A stretch of DNA of 31,229 bases, from contig NW_026971507.1 in the NCBI RefSeq assembly GCF_963678635.1, positions 1-31,229 of the forward strand. Reading direction: 5' to 3'. Each line of letters starts with the position of its first letter. Within the stretch, counting starts at the first letter, position 1. The notes under the pieces are model-generated. The model was not told the origin of the DNA and did no database searches. It saw only the letters and a program-made list of their open reading frames with translations. This stretch comes from Symsagittifera roscoffensis. Taxonomy: Eukaryota > Xenacoelomorpha > Acoela > Convolutidae. This document shows positions 16,793-24,953 of the stretch, piece by piece. The translations under genes were made by a program, and so were the position numbers.

Positions 16793-18436
16793 TTATGTTG
16801 GTTGATATGAGTGTGTAATCATTGGGTTTTGTGGCTGAATTGGTTGAAAAGATTGTGTATTAATTGGGTTTTGCATTTGTATTGGTTGTTGATCTTGTGT
16901 ATCTATCTGGTGTGGAGAAAAATTTCTATGATGTGTATATGGTTTCTGCATTCCTTGTCCATGATATTTTTGATTGTATGGTGCAAAGATATCTGGTTGT
17001 AAATAATCATCATCAGAGGATAGATAATCCGTTTGATGAGGTGCTTGTTTTTTATTTTTATTCTGTTGAAAGAATGGGTAATTTTCACTATGATCCTGTG
17101 GAGGATGTGGATTAGCTTGAAAATTTACTAAATTGGTTGTTGCCATTGGATTATTCCAATATCCAGATCTGATTTGATTATTATTATTATTTCGTGGAGG
17201 ATAGTTTGTTTTTGATGAATGTGTATAATTATAATTATGTTCCGCAAAATTGTTTCTTGTGAATGTTCTGCGTGTTTTTGACGGTATTGTCATGGGTCTA
17301 TATGTTTGGTAATCCATTTGTGAATATTTTGGAGTAACCGAAGGTTTAACGGTTGATTGTAAGGTTACTTGTGCTATTGAAGTATTTGTATTTCTTGGTG
17401 TTGTTAAATTTGGACGTATCGGTGAAATACTTTGTTGTGTAGTTGTTGTTGTTTGGACAATTTCTTCATTTATGAAGTGTGATGGTGTTTGAATATCTTG
17501 TTGAGTGAGATTCCTAGTTCCATTAAGGTTTTCATTGTGTATGACGGTCGAATTTAAACTGTTGTTTCGCGTATCAGGTAAAAATGTATTGTAGTTTAAT
17601 GGTGTTGCGTCAATGGTTAATGGTACTACTCTTACATAATCTCTTGTATAAGATATTGTACTTATTGCTTGACTTGAGATTGATTGTGGAAAATCTATGA
17701 ATGCATAATGAGACCATTCGGGGTCCCAAATGTAGTCTGACTGTTCTGTGGTGGCGGTATCATCGTTTGAATTTTGAGGTCTAAAATTTTTTCTTGCTTG
17801 TGAAATTAAATCTATATTATGTGTGAAATAATCTATTATGAACCATGCCAAAATTTTTTGTAAGTCATGTTTTGTATGTTGTGAAACATCATCTTTAGTG
17901 AAATTTTCTTTAATTATATGTAGAAAAGTTGAAAATAGTGTGATTTCATGTCGTACTTTTATATGTTTTGATGTCTCTGTCGGTGAGACATTTGAGATTG
18001 GGATTTCGTTTTCTAATATTGAGATATAACCATATATTATGGCAAAAACTTCATTAGTGAATATGGAGTTTGCTCTTTGTGAATTATGATATTGTATGCT
18101 TTTTATATATTCTGAGAATACTTTTGAAAATTCTAAATTAAGATCGTCTGTTTGAATTACATATTTGCGGTGATTCGGGTTTGGTGAGGTTAATTCTATG
18201 GTATAGATTCCGTAGTGTTGTGTCAAATTACATATATCTTTCAAATAGTGATCAATAATTTGTCTTTTTATCTTTACATCTGGGAACTCTGTTTTACATG
18301 GGCTGATTCCGGGTTCAAATAAATTTAGTAGTAAATTCTTGCAAAATATATGCTGTCCTCTATCATTGGGTGCATCTACGAGGAAGGGGAATATATCGTC
18401 ATCATCTGGACTATCTTCACTTGGAGTGTGTTTGGC
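16793..18436 (-). CDS. gag: Gag N-terminal extension, central part
   Basis: The frame is open for 547 codons from 18436, with no ATG needed if it continues the frame upstream. It begins acidic ('SPDDDDIFPFLVDAPND'), has about 180 residues that look alpha-helical and folded, then a long Asn/Thr/Gln/Pro-rich region. The end carries short repeats of the type QPIQMQNP, QPIQPQNP. The last repeat is interrupted by TAA exactly where the other copies have Gln, followed at once by MQNE in the same frame, so a CAA-to-TAA change is likely. Together with its neighbours this makes a Gag of more than 1,100 residues, far longer than typical (300-500). Its role may be matrix-like. Confidence 0.75.
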   Translation of the reverse strand, partial: AKHTPSEDSPDDDDIFPFLVDAPNDRGQHIFCKNLLLNLFEPGISPCKTEFPDVKIKRQIIDHYLKDICNLTQHYGIYTIELTSPNPNHRKYVIQTDDLNLEFSKVFSEYIKSIQYHNSQRANSIFTNEVFAIIYGYISILENEIPISNVSPTETSKHIKVRHEITLFSTFLHIIKENFTKDDVSQHTKHDLQKILAWFIIDYFTHNIDLISQARKNFRPQNSNDDTATTEQSDYIWDPEWSHYAFIDFPQSISSQAISTISYTRDYVRVVPLTIDATPLNYNTFLPDTRNNSLNSTVIHNENLNGTRNLTQQDIQTPSHFINEEIVQTTTTTQQSISPIRPNLTTPRNTNTSIAQVTLQSTVKPSVTPKYSQMDYQTYRPMTIPSKTRRTFTRNNFAEHNYNYTHSSKTNYPPRNNNNNQIRSGYWNNPMATTNLVNFQANPHPPQDHSENYPFFQQNKNKKQAPHQTDYLSSDDDYLQPDIFAPYNQKYHGQGMQKPYTHHRNFSPHQIDTQDQQPIQMQNPINTQSFQPIQPQNPMITHSYQPT

Positions 18437-18882
18437 TCATTTTTTCGTTTAATGACTGTTAATAGGTAATTATCGATGTGTCTAGTTGGTTGATTCCAAT
18501 TATACAAATGTACTGGTTTGTGTTTATATTCCTTTTTTTTTCGTCTTTTTCCTCTTTTTGATGAATTCGAAGTTGTTTCTGAGTCGGAAAAATATAATTG
18601 ATCGTGAATGGGGCAATTTTTATCTATAGATTCTTTTAATTTATAAAGTCCGTCTAAATTGCTGGCTTCTGATTCTGAAAATGCGTTTCTATTTTTGGAA
18701 AATCTTTTTCGTGTTATTTGTCTTTGTTTTGTTATTATTTTTCTTTTTAGTGTTTGTCGTTTTGTTCTAATATATCCAACTGTTTGTGTATGAGGTGTGA
18801 TTACAAGGTCGTATTTTTTGTTTTCTATTTCACAGTTGTGCAAAACGATTGTTTGTTTGTTTCCTAGATTTTTAAATGACAT
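18376..18882 (-). CDS. gag: Gag start, basic N-terminal segment
   Basis: It begins at ATG 18882, the first good start after the leader, and runs 168 codons. The first 60 residues are followed by strongly basic clusters ('TLKRKIITKQRQITRKRF' and 'SSKRGKRRKKKEYKHK') that look like nuclear-localisation or nucleic-acid-binding signals. The last part overlaps the next Gag frame between 18436 and 18376. Protein-like sequence passes from one frame to the other in that interval, so a one-base frame change is inferred. Calling it Gag rests on position and continuity. Confidence 0.65.
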   Translation of the reverse strand: MSFKNLGNKQTIVLHNCEIENKKYDLVITPHTQTVGYIRTKRQTLKRKIITKQRQITRKRFSKNRNAFSESEASNLDGLYKLKESIDKNCPIHDQLYFSDSETTSNSSKRGKRRKKKEYKHKPVHLYNWNQPTRHIDNYLLTVIKRKNEPNTLQVKIVQMMTIYSPSS

Positions 18883-20101
18883 AAGGTTTAGGATGAAGGA
18901 TGCAAAAAGTTGTTAGATGATTTCTATTTTCTTAAATTGTTAGTCCTTACGATTTTTTGGTTAGCTTAACCTGGGTCTATTTGTTCAGGGTTGGAGAGAA
19001 AAGTATATCGATTCCGAAGAATGATTTTTACTTTCTCGTGGCTAGTATAAGCTAAGGTGTTAACTTACTTAATCTTACTTAGGGGTAGTGATTGTGTTCA
19101 AGGGTTGGAGAATAGTAAATCGATCCACAAGGTTCAGGTATAATTAGAACGCGAGTAGTTCGTTAGATACTATTTTAAACTTACTAAGTCTAAGATTTAT
19201 CCTGGGTCTTGATAAGAGGAGGGTTCAAGTGAAGGATGAATAACCGAAGTTCTTCACTGTTTATTCTAATTTGAATGGTTAGTTTTGTTTAAAAATCTCT
19301 ATTAGTCTTGGGTGTTTCGAAAGGGTTGGATAGTGAATCGACGTTTGAGGTCGTTAGACACTAGCTAAGTGGGTGGGGCAGAACAAAATTGTTCTTTTTG
19401 ATCCAAGGATAGGCCTTGATGATCAAGTTTTAAATTTTAATTAAATAGAAAATGAATTTAGATCCAAGGATAAGCCTTGATGATCTGATTTGAAAATTAA
19501 ATGAATTTAATTTTAAAATGGTTTAAATTTGTTTAAGAAAAAGATTTAGTGTTTTAATGATATTAGTGAGCTTATGATTGCTGTTATGTTTTAGGTGATG
19601 AAGCTGGGGCAACTGATGATTTTATGATTACTAACAATTTATTGTCATGCTACTAATTTTTGTTTTGTTTTTCAATAAATATTTTCCAAACATGTTTTAT
19701 ATAATACTGCAGAATTTAGAGGGAAACGATCTGAGATCTGAAACGATATTAATATTTTGTTTAGCGCCTGTAATGATCATGAAGTTTTGACTTCAAAATG
19801 TTATGTTTGCAAATGAAAATCTAAATTCATTGCTAATAAGATTCTAAATATAAAAGTTTATGTTGGCTTTTGCCGTACTATCATATAACTATATGGTAGG
19901 TTTCTATTTTGTCGTATGTCGTCTCTGGTTCGAGGTCTTCTTCCAATTCCGGGTAGTTCTCTTATCGTTCGGAATATTGGCTTTGATCTATTGAGTCGTA
20001 GAGACATTTCGATTAAATTATCGTCGTGTAACATTTTAAAAATGTTTTGTCTAAATTCTAATCTATTTTTGGTTAATTCTAAGCTATTAAGGTCTTGTTC
20101 G
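18883..20101 (-). other. Element leader (5' UTR), 1.2 kb with internal repeats
   Basis: There is no ORF with real support. The leader holds degenerate copies of a motif with 'gggttggaga' and 'aatcga' at about 18981-19015, 19093-19125 and 19312-19345 (plus-strand coordinates), spaced by about 110 and 220 bases. 'cctgggtct' occurs at 18971 and 19201. These look like the remains of a tandem array. Long leaders of env-bearing Gypsy elements can hold packaging signals or insulators, so a regulatory role is possible. Confidence 0.55.
19400..19485. repeat. 25-bp direct repeat with internal hairpin in leader
   Basis: 'gatccaaggata' followed by '(g/a)gccttgatgatc' occurs at 19400-19424 and 19461-19485 with one mismatch. 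Each copy begins and ends with GATC, and each contains CAAGG and CCTTG, which can form a small stem. Two structured copies in a retroelement leader could be RNA packaging or dimerisation elements. Confidence 0.6.
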
Positions 20102-20119
20102 AGACTTATGGTCGCACCA
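20102..20119 (-). other. Primer-binding site (TGGTGCGACCATAAGTCT)
   Basis: On the minus strand the 5' LTR ends CTCA, then two bases (TC), then TGGTGCGACCATAAGTCT. TGG pairs with the CCA end of a tRNA, as expected for minus-strand priming. The similarity to a tRNA 3' end may continue toward a T-loop (TCGAA follows). I could not assign the tRNA species. Confidence 0.65.
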
Positions 20120-20121
20120 GA

Positions 20122-20531
20122 TGAGTTATAACCGAGGTGGTTAACTCATAGAGTAATTTCGGATAGGGTACACCGTCTGCTCGTCACGCTATCTTATTTT
20201 CGGCCGGATAGATTCGTGCAACTTCTTAGTCTAATACCGATCCTAATCTTACTCTTATACTATCTAGTCTCAGGGTGTTTAACTAGTCTCTGCTAGGCTC
20301 AATAGATCTAGGGTATACTGGTTTATTTCGGCTGCTGAAGTCTTCTTGGAGAGTCAACTAATTTCTAAGTTAAATTCAAATCTCTCTGGTGCTGAAATTA
20401 CAAGTAATTTCAGCACTTACAAATAAGTGGGTTGTTAGTTAGATGGATCATGATTGGTTAATATTAAATACTTTACAGTGGTAAAATATCTAATTTATCC
20501 AATCATAAAATGTAGTTTAGATCAGGTTCCA
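20122..20531 (-). repeat. 5' LTR, 410 bp
   Basis: This is identical to 1663-2072 except for one base (T at 20328). As the upstream LTR in element orientation it should hold the promoter. TATAAG occurs in element sense, but I cannot place the start site. It contains the same AATAAA (20322-20327) and perfect palindrome (20389-20416). Confidence 0.95.
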
Positions 20532-20535
20532 ATAA
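20532..20535. repeat. Target-site duplication ATAA (right)
   Basis: ATAA directly follows the CA end of the right LTR and matches 1659-1662. Confidence 0.85.
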
Positions 20536-20730
20536 ATTGCACTCGATCCGGATATTAGACGTGACATTGACAAATTTTAGAACCATATTGCATTAACAGA
20601 GTGTAAAAAAGATTTTTTGGATTGCATTAGGTTTCAATTGCAAATCCTGAATATAAATTTCGACAAAAATAGGTGGAAATTTTTTAATCAATACTGGCTC
20701 AGCTTAACCTACTTGCTCAAATCTTTGTAG
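20536..20730 (+). pseudogene. Coding-like exon or remnant right of the LTR element
   Basis: From 20581 the plus strand is open for 49 codons to TAG at 20728-20730 with strongly protein-like composition ('ALTECKKDFLDCIRFQLQ', then 'NRWKFFNQYWLSLTYLL'). The same frame continues upstream to 20536 through a TAG at 20578-20580. That TAG could instead be a splice acceptor (AAATTTTAG). There is no ATG. A coding-like frame also ends at the left insertion edge (1662). This may be the end of a host gene or pseudogene split by the element. I recognise no family. Confidence 0.35.
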
Positions 20731-20773
20731 ATGCAATCAGTTTTTGTGAAAAAAATTTCAGCAAAAAAGGCGA

Positions 20774-20974
20774 GGCTCTTTTTCCTCCCCCCCCACCTCA
20801 CACGACCTTCAAAATGTTAGTGTAACGAGTGGTTTTACCAGGTTGAGTATGAAGACCGAATATGTTTGTCATGGCCTTATTAGTCTGTATGTAAATTTTT
20901 ATAGCATTCGGACAATGTGGTCAACAAATTTCTATGTAAAAATTTGCAGGTGGGGGGGGGAAGGAAAAAGAGTC
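20774..20974 (+). mobile_element. hAT-like MITE, copy 1 (201 bp)
   Basis: The ends are inverted: GGCTCTTTTTCC at 20774 and GGAAAAAGAGTC ending at 20974, each followed inward by a C- or G-run and 'cacct/aggtg'. A perfect 8-bp target duplication, AAAGGCGA, flanks it (20766-20773 and 20975-20982). Eight-base duplications are typical of hAT transposons. The interior matches copy 3 at 23720-23920 in inverted orientation, with equal length. It has no coding capacity. Confidence 0.88.
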
Positions 20975-20982
20975 AAAGGCGA

Positions 20983-21897
20983 GTTTATAAAAAATTGAAG
21001 TTTGAAACATTCAGCAGCGACATTAGTCCATTTTTCAAAAATTACAAAGAGTAATTATGTTTTGAAGAGAAAAAAGATAGTCTTAAGAAAGATTTTAATC
21101 TTCTAATCTTTACATTCTTTTAACAATCTAAAAATTTGCCTAAAAGTTTCCTCGGTTAGTTGAAAGAATGCATAACCAATGTTTTTTGTTTAAAACCTTC
21201 AAATACGAATTAATTAAATTTTTATTCGAAAAATTGAACCGAAAAGCAGCTCAAACCGTATAAGGCTTATAACAAAATACTAAATCTGATAAACGACAAA
21301 ATTTCCGTTTTCTCTTTTTTTTAGTCAGCAACATGGGCTCTCTTTCTAAGCTTTTGCAAAAATTGCGAGACTTGACATAATTCCAATTTAATAAACCAGA
21401 AACCATTTTATTAAATTTAAAAAAAAATCTGACTTTTTTCTCTTGAGATCAAAAATCCTTTTTTTTCAAACATAAGTCACAACTGATTCGGATTTTTATA
21501 AAACAATATTTTTTAGATACATGCATACAGGATGGAAAGAAAAACGCCCTTTGATTTTTTTTCTTCCTGTCCCTTCTTGTGGAAAAAAATACGCGGCTTT
21601 TTTCCAGTTTCTCATCCTCATCGTAAAATACCAAAATAAAGCTGCTGAAAAATTGTTCACGCGGAATTTAACAGGATATAAATGTTAAGAAAACTTGTTC
21701 ACCAGTTCACGCTGACACGTTTTAATACTGTTTATAACATGAAATTTAATTTTAAAACTATTTTCTTGTTATGAACTTAAGAAAAAAATCAAAGGGGGGG
21801 ATCGGAAAAAAACCAAAATTGCTACAGTTTTTTGTTTATTTTGTAAAATATATACCTTAAACCTTAAATAGAATTTAGAAGAAAATTGACTACTTAC
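20983..21897. other. AT-rich host sequence without recognised gene
   Basis: I see no protein-like frame, RNA gene or clear transposon ends. Poly-A and poly-T runs are frequent. Short open frames here (for example 21449-21634, minus) are Lys/Phe-rich products of those runs. Confidence 0.4.
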
Positions 21898-21960
21898 GAG
21901 CCGATCAGGTTTTAAGGGTGTTACACTGCTGTAACACTGGTTAAGAACTAAACGCAACAT
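21898..21960 (-). CDS. Candidate first exon (21 codons) with 5' splice site
   Basis: On the minus strand ATG at 21960 opens a 21-codon frame (MLRLVLNQCYSSVTPLKPDR...) that ends exactly at a consensus donor GTAAGT (21897-21892). The peptide is mildly basic and hydroxylated, like a mitochondrial presequence, but too short to judge. I could not find the next exon toward lower coordinates. It could be coincidence. Confidence 0.25.
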
Positions 21961-22539
21961 TTTGCCTATTTGGTGATGTTGCCTCGCCCTTAAGCAACGA
22001 GCACGTATCGTGGTGTGAATCGAATTTTCGAACTTTTAACTGAGATGGGGAGGCGTAGCTACTTCACCACTGCTCCCGCAAAACGGAATTAAAACTTTTT
22101 AAATCGCTTTAAAAGCAAAAATTTATTTTGCAAGTAAGGTCACTACCTTGCTTTTTCAAAAATTTTGGGATACAATGTTTCATTTTTTGATTCTGTAACG
22201 AATTCATGCAATCATGATGATTCATAGTTTTTTTGACATGCAATTCAGAAAAATAGAGTCGACATGCAAACTTCTATACGGGAAAGTCAGAGCGAAAACA
22301 CTATTTTATGAAATTTGGAGAAAAAAATCTGACAAAAATTGGAACTGACAGCAATTGCTCTGATTTCTTGTACTACAGAAAAAAGTTCTGCATGTGATTC
22401 ATGGATTACCAGTATAACCAGATTTTTATTTGAAATAACTTTTTTTCCATAATTTGCAGACTTAATATTTCGCTCTAACGATAGGCTTTTTCTCTTTTTA
22501 ATTTCAGCTGTATGTCGCACTATTTTCTTTTTTCACTTA
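21961..22539. other. Host sequence, no gene recognised
   Basis: Near 22014-22079 the minus strand has weak tRNA-like blocks (an A-box-like 'tggtgaagtagc' and a B-box-like 'attcgattc'), without a closing acceptor stem. Plus-strand acceptor-like strings (TTTGCAG, TTTCAG) occur near 22460-22510 without a coding frame that I can support. Confidence 0.35.
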
Positions 22540-23054
22540 TCACAAGTTTTCTGTGGAGTTTCGGATGTTTTTCTGCAATTTCACTAACTCTGTTGCCAGC
22601 CATTTGAGAACGCGTTCTTCTATTTTCATTGGGGATCCGGGTTCAATATTTTGGCTGACAAAAATTTGATACTCAAGATGTCCTTTGAAAGCCTTTAATG
22701 GTCCAGCGATTGGTATCAAGCTGCTCAATGAATCCATGAAATAGTATAAATCATTCACACTTTGAATGCAAGTTTCGGAACTGTTGATTTGCTTTTCCAA
22801 ATGTTGTTCTTGATTTGCGATTAATCGAAGCACTTGGTCAAGATATTGGTACGTGATGTTCTCCAAATCCAGGTATATATTCGCGTTTATTTTTTCTTTC
22901 ACCTGTGGTAAAAGTTCGTCTAGTCTTCTCTGTGTTTTTCTCAATGAATCAGCGCTTTGTTTCTTTGGTGCGAGTTGTTCAACAAGACTTTCTTTCCTTA
23001 TAGCAATTCCCCATTGTGCGAATCGAAAGAAGTGGTCATTTTGTGATGAAAAAC
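22540..23054 (-). CDS. Host gene, last visible exon (helical protein)
   Basis: The exon starts after an acceptor (TTTCATTTAG, ending at 23055) and reads in frame to TGA at 22542-22540, about 171 residues. The protein is charged and largely alpha-helical, with heptad-like stretches ('SLRKTQRRLDELLPQVKEKI' and 'LRLIANQEQHLEKQI'), suggesting a coiled coil. The first two bases complete a Gly codon begun by the 51-bp exon upstream, which supports splicing. A MITE sits in the intron (23094-23316). I do not recognise the family. Upstream exons should lie to the right. Confidence 0.55.
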
Positions 23055-23093
23055 CTAAATGAAAGTTTTTTTTTTCAATTGACAAGTTATTTT

Positions 23094-23316
23094 GGCTCTT
23101 TTCCAATTTTCCCGTTTCAAAATACGAGTTTTATGTTTGTTTTACGTGTTATTACGGCTAAATGCGTGATGTTACGCTGTAAAGTATGAAGAACAAATCT
23201 GTTCAGAATTGTCGATTTGTTCACAACGCCAAATTTCATTGCATTATGACAGCATTAAACGTTTTTTCAAAATTGAATTTGAAAGGGGGGGGGGGGGGGG
23301 GGACTGGAAAAGAGCC
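23094..23316 (+). mobile_element. hAT-like MITE, related subtype, inside an intron (223 bp)
   Basis: The terminal inverted repeats are GGCTCTTTTCCA (from 23094) and TGGAAAAGAGCC (to 23316). A perfect 8-bp duplication, GTTATTTT, lies at 23086-23093 and 23317-23324. The interior is related to but distinct from the other two copies (shared 'gtatgaaga' and a terminal G-run; the run here is 18 G at 23285-23302). It lies in the intron between the exons at 23490-23540 and 22540-23054. Confidence 0.85.
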
Positions 23317-23489
23317 GTTATTTTCAAAGAAAATTTGTACGTTTTTGATTTAACGAAACGTTTGCATTTTATAGCATAAAATCAATATTGAAATGTTCAG
23401 CGTTTGGGTACTTTCTTATGAGGCAACCAAAACTCAAAAAAGTTTGCTCATTCTTCTATTTGCATGACAAAAAGTTATGTTATAGTTAC

Positions 23490-23540
23490 CTGGATTTTCT
23501 GAACCGCTAGGTAGAGTGGTAGCTTCGACGTAGGGATAAG
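23490..23540 (-). CDS. Host gene, 51-bp internal exon
   Basis: On the minus strand the segment is bounded by TTTGTTTGCAG (acceptor, ending 23541) and GTAACT (donor, from 23489). It is 51 nt long and open in the frame reading 'YPYVEATTLPSGSENP' plus one base. That leftover G joins the first two bases of the exon at 23054 to make Gly, in phase with its long open frame. Correct sites and phase together make a real exon likely. The Ser/Pro/Thr-rich sequence suggests a linker. Confidence 0.55.
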
Positions 23541-23719
23541 CTGCAAACAAATTTTTTCAGATTGATACTACTGAATTATGTAAAAAGTCGTGTCAGGTAA
23601 TCATCACTTTAAGATAATAATTTGAATATTATTTTAGGCGTTTATTTCTAAGCTTGATTTTAAATTTTTCCAATGAAAGAAGTGATTGAAACATGACAGC
23701 AAAATTGGATAAATTATTT

Positions 23720-23920
23720 GACTCTTTTTCCTTTCCCCCCCACCTGCAAATTTTTTCATGTAACTTTGTTGACCACATTGTCCGATTGTTATGAAAATTT
23801 ACAAACAGACTAATAAGGCCACGACAAACAGATTTGGTCTTCATACTCAACCTCGTAAAACCACTCGTTACACTAATATATTGAAGCTCGTGTGAGGTGG
23901 GGGGAAAAGGAAAAAGAGCC
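23720..23920 (-). mobile_element. hAT-like MITE, copy 3 (201 bp)
   Basis: It is the inverted counterpart of 20774-20974 with the same length. Ends are GACTCTTTTTCC and GGAAAAAGAGCC. The target duplication is AATTATTT (23712-23719 and 23921-23928), perfect over 8 bp. It is noncoding. Confidence 0.88.
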
Positions 23921-23928
23921 AATTATTT

Positions 23929-24557
23929 GAACTAGCAATTGGTTTATTCAATCGGATAACTTCGAGAAAAGGTATTTCGATAATTTATTTTGGATACTTG
24001 TAGCCTATATTTTTTTTAACCAGTTTATGTTAAATGTGGTAGTTCGTAATTTCGTGGAACATCATTTCAAAGAAAAAAAGTAACTTGGTTTTGAGTTCAG
24101 CATTTAATAATGAATGTGAGGGCGAAAAATTTGAAGACAGATTCGACAAGATAACCCACGTGTGCAATTTACGTCTACTGAACTGCTATCATAAAAGCTA
24201 ACAAGACTACTCGTATCAGCGCGAAGCCCTGAATGTTCCGACTGCCTTTTAAGGTTTATGGAGCAGTAATAACGTATGAAAATTAAAAATTATAAAACAA
24301 AATGAAATTTTTTTTCTAAAATTTGATTTTTTTTTGAAAATCATCCCCCCACGCGTCATATAAAGTACAAAGGGATAAAATTCGCTCCTAGTAACAAATC
24401 AATTATACAAGTAAGCTTCCTTCAACCAATTTGGAACGATTTCTAAGAGGAATTAAATCTCCGCTTACGCGTTAATAATGCGAACTATGTCGCGCGTTAA
24501 TTGTCCCAGATAGGCCAAAATGGCAATCTTAAAACCCCCATAACTTCACAAAAAATG
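23929..24557. other. Host sequence, no gene recognised
   Basis: No supported gene is seen. A minus-strand segment near 24170-24240 ends in a donor-like GTAAAT and is open for about 22 codons, but its phase does not fit the 51-bp exon downstream, so I did not call it. Confidence 0.35.
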
Positions 24558-24953
24558 ATCACAGGCCATGAGCGGATTCGACCCCCTGCCGACCCAAAGG
24601 GTCCCCCCTTTGATACTTTTTAAGAAATCCATTTTTGGCTGACCGACCCTAAAAATTTTCTAAAGGCGCCTTTGGCGCCAATATACACTGATTTTGAGGG
24701 GTGAGCGCGCCGAAAAAACGCAATTTTTCGTTCAAAATTTTCCAAAAAGTGCCTAAAACGCCTTTTTTGACATGTTTTTTCAAAATTTTGCCTGCGGCAA
24801 AAAATTTGGCCAAAATAGGGACAAAAACGTGCTTTGGGAGAGCTCGAAAAATCAATATGGTCGACCTAAAAAAAAAAGGTCGTCAAAATTTTCGAAATTT
24901 TTTTGAAAATCCGCCCCCCTTCGAAAAAATCCTAAATCCGCCCCTGATTACAG
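24558..24953 (-). repeat. Dispersed repeat family A, copy 2 (longest, about 395 bp)
   Basis: In reverse complement it shows all the family blocks: 'gcggatttaggattttttcgaa', 'gcactttttggaaaattt', 'ggcgccaaaggcgcc', 'cagccaaaaatggat' and 'gaccctttgggtcggcag'. The ends carry short inverted GCGGATT. Flanking TGATCACAGG (24556) and TGATTACAGG (24948) are similar over 10 bases and could be a decayed target duplication. It is noncoding and likely a MITE. Confidence 0.65.

Larger units (their letters stand above)
1663..20531 (-). mobile_element. Complete 18.9-kb env-bearing Ty3/Gypsy LTR retrotransposon
   Basis: The element runs from TG at 1663 to CA at 20531 with 410-bp terminal repeats and a 4-bp ATAA duplication. 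All its recognisable genes lie on the minus strand in the order gag, protease, reverse transcriptase, RNase H, integrase. Integrase after RNase H defines the Ty3/Gypsy order. Downstream come membrane ORFs, a Met-less ORF, an envelope-like glycoprotein and a 602-aa ORF. Ty3/Gypsy elements are usually 5-12 kb, so about 18.9 kb with three extra coding units is exceptional. One base differs between LTRs (1869 versus 20328), so insertion is recent. This copy has in-frame stops at 16793, 16454 and 13257 and frame changes near 18376-18436, 11709-11745, 9400-9488, 9216-9250 and 7763-7770, so as given it could not make all its proteins. Confidence 0.93.

Noticed and set aside
1663-20531. CRISPR array, prophage or bacterial operon
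   Set aside because: The repeats are LTRs and leader motifs, not regularly spaced identical repeats; genes and signals are those of a eukaryotic LTR element.
22014-22079. tRNA gene or tRNA-derived SINE head (minus strand)
   Set aside because: A-box-like and B-box-like strings are present, but no acceptor stem or cloverleaf can be closed and no SINE boundaries are visible.
24170-24240. Upstream exon of the minus-strand host gene
   Set aside because: It has an open 22-codon frame and a donor-like GTAAAT, but its phase does not match the 51-bp exon.
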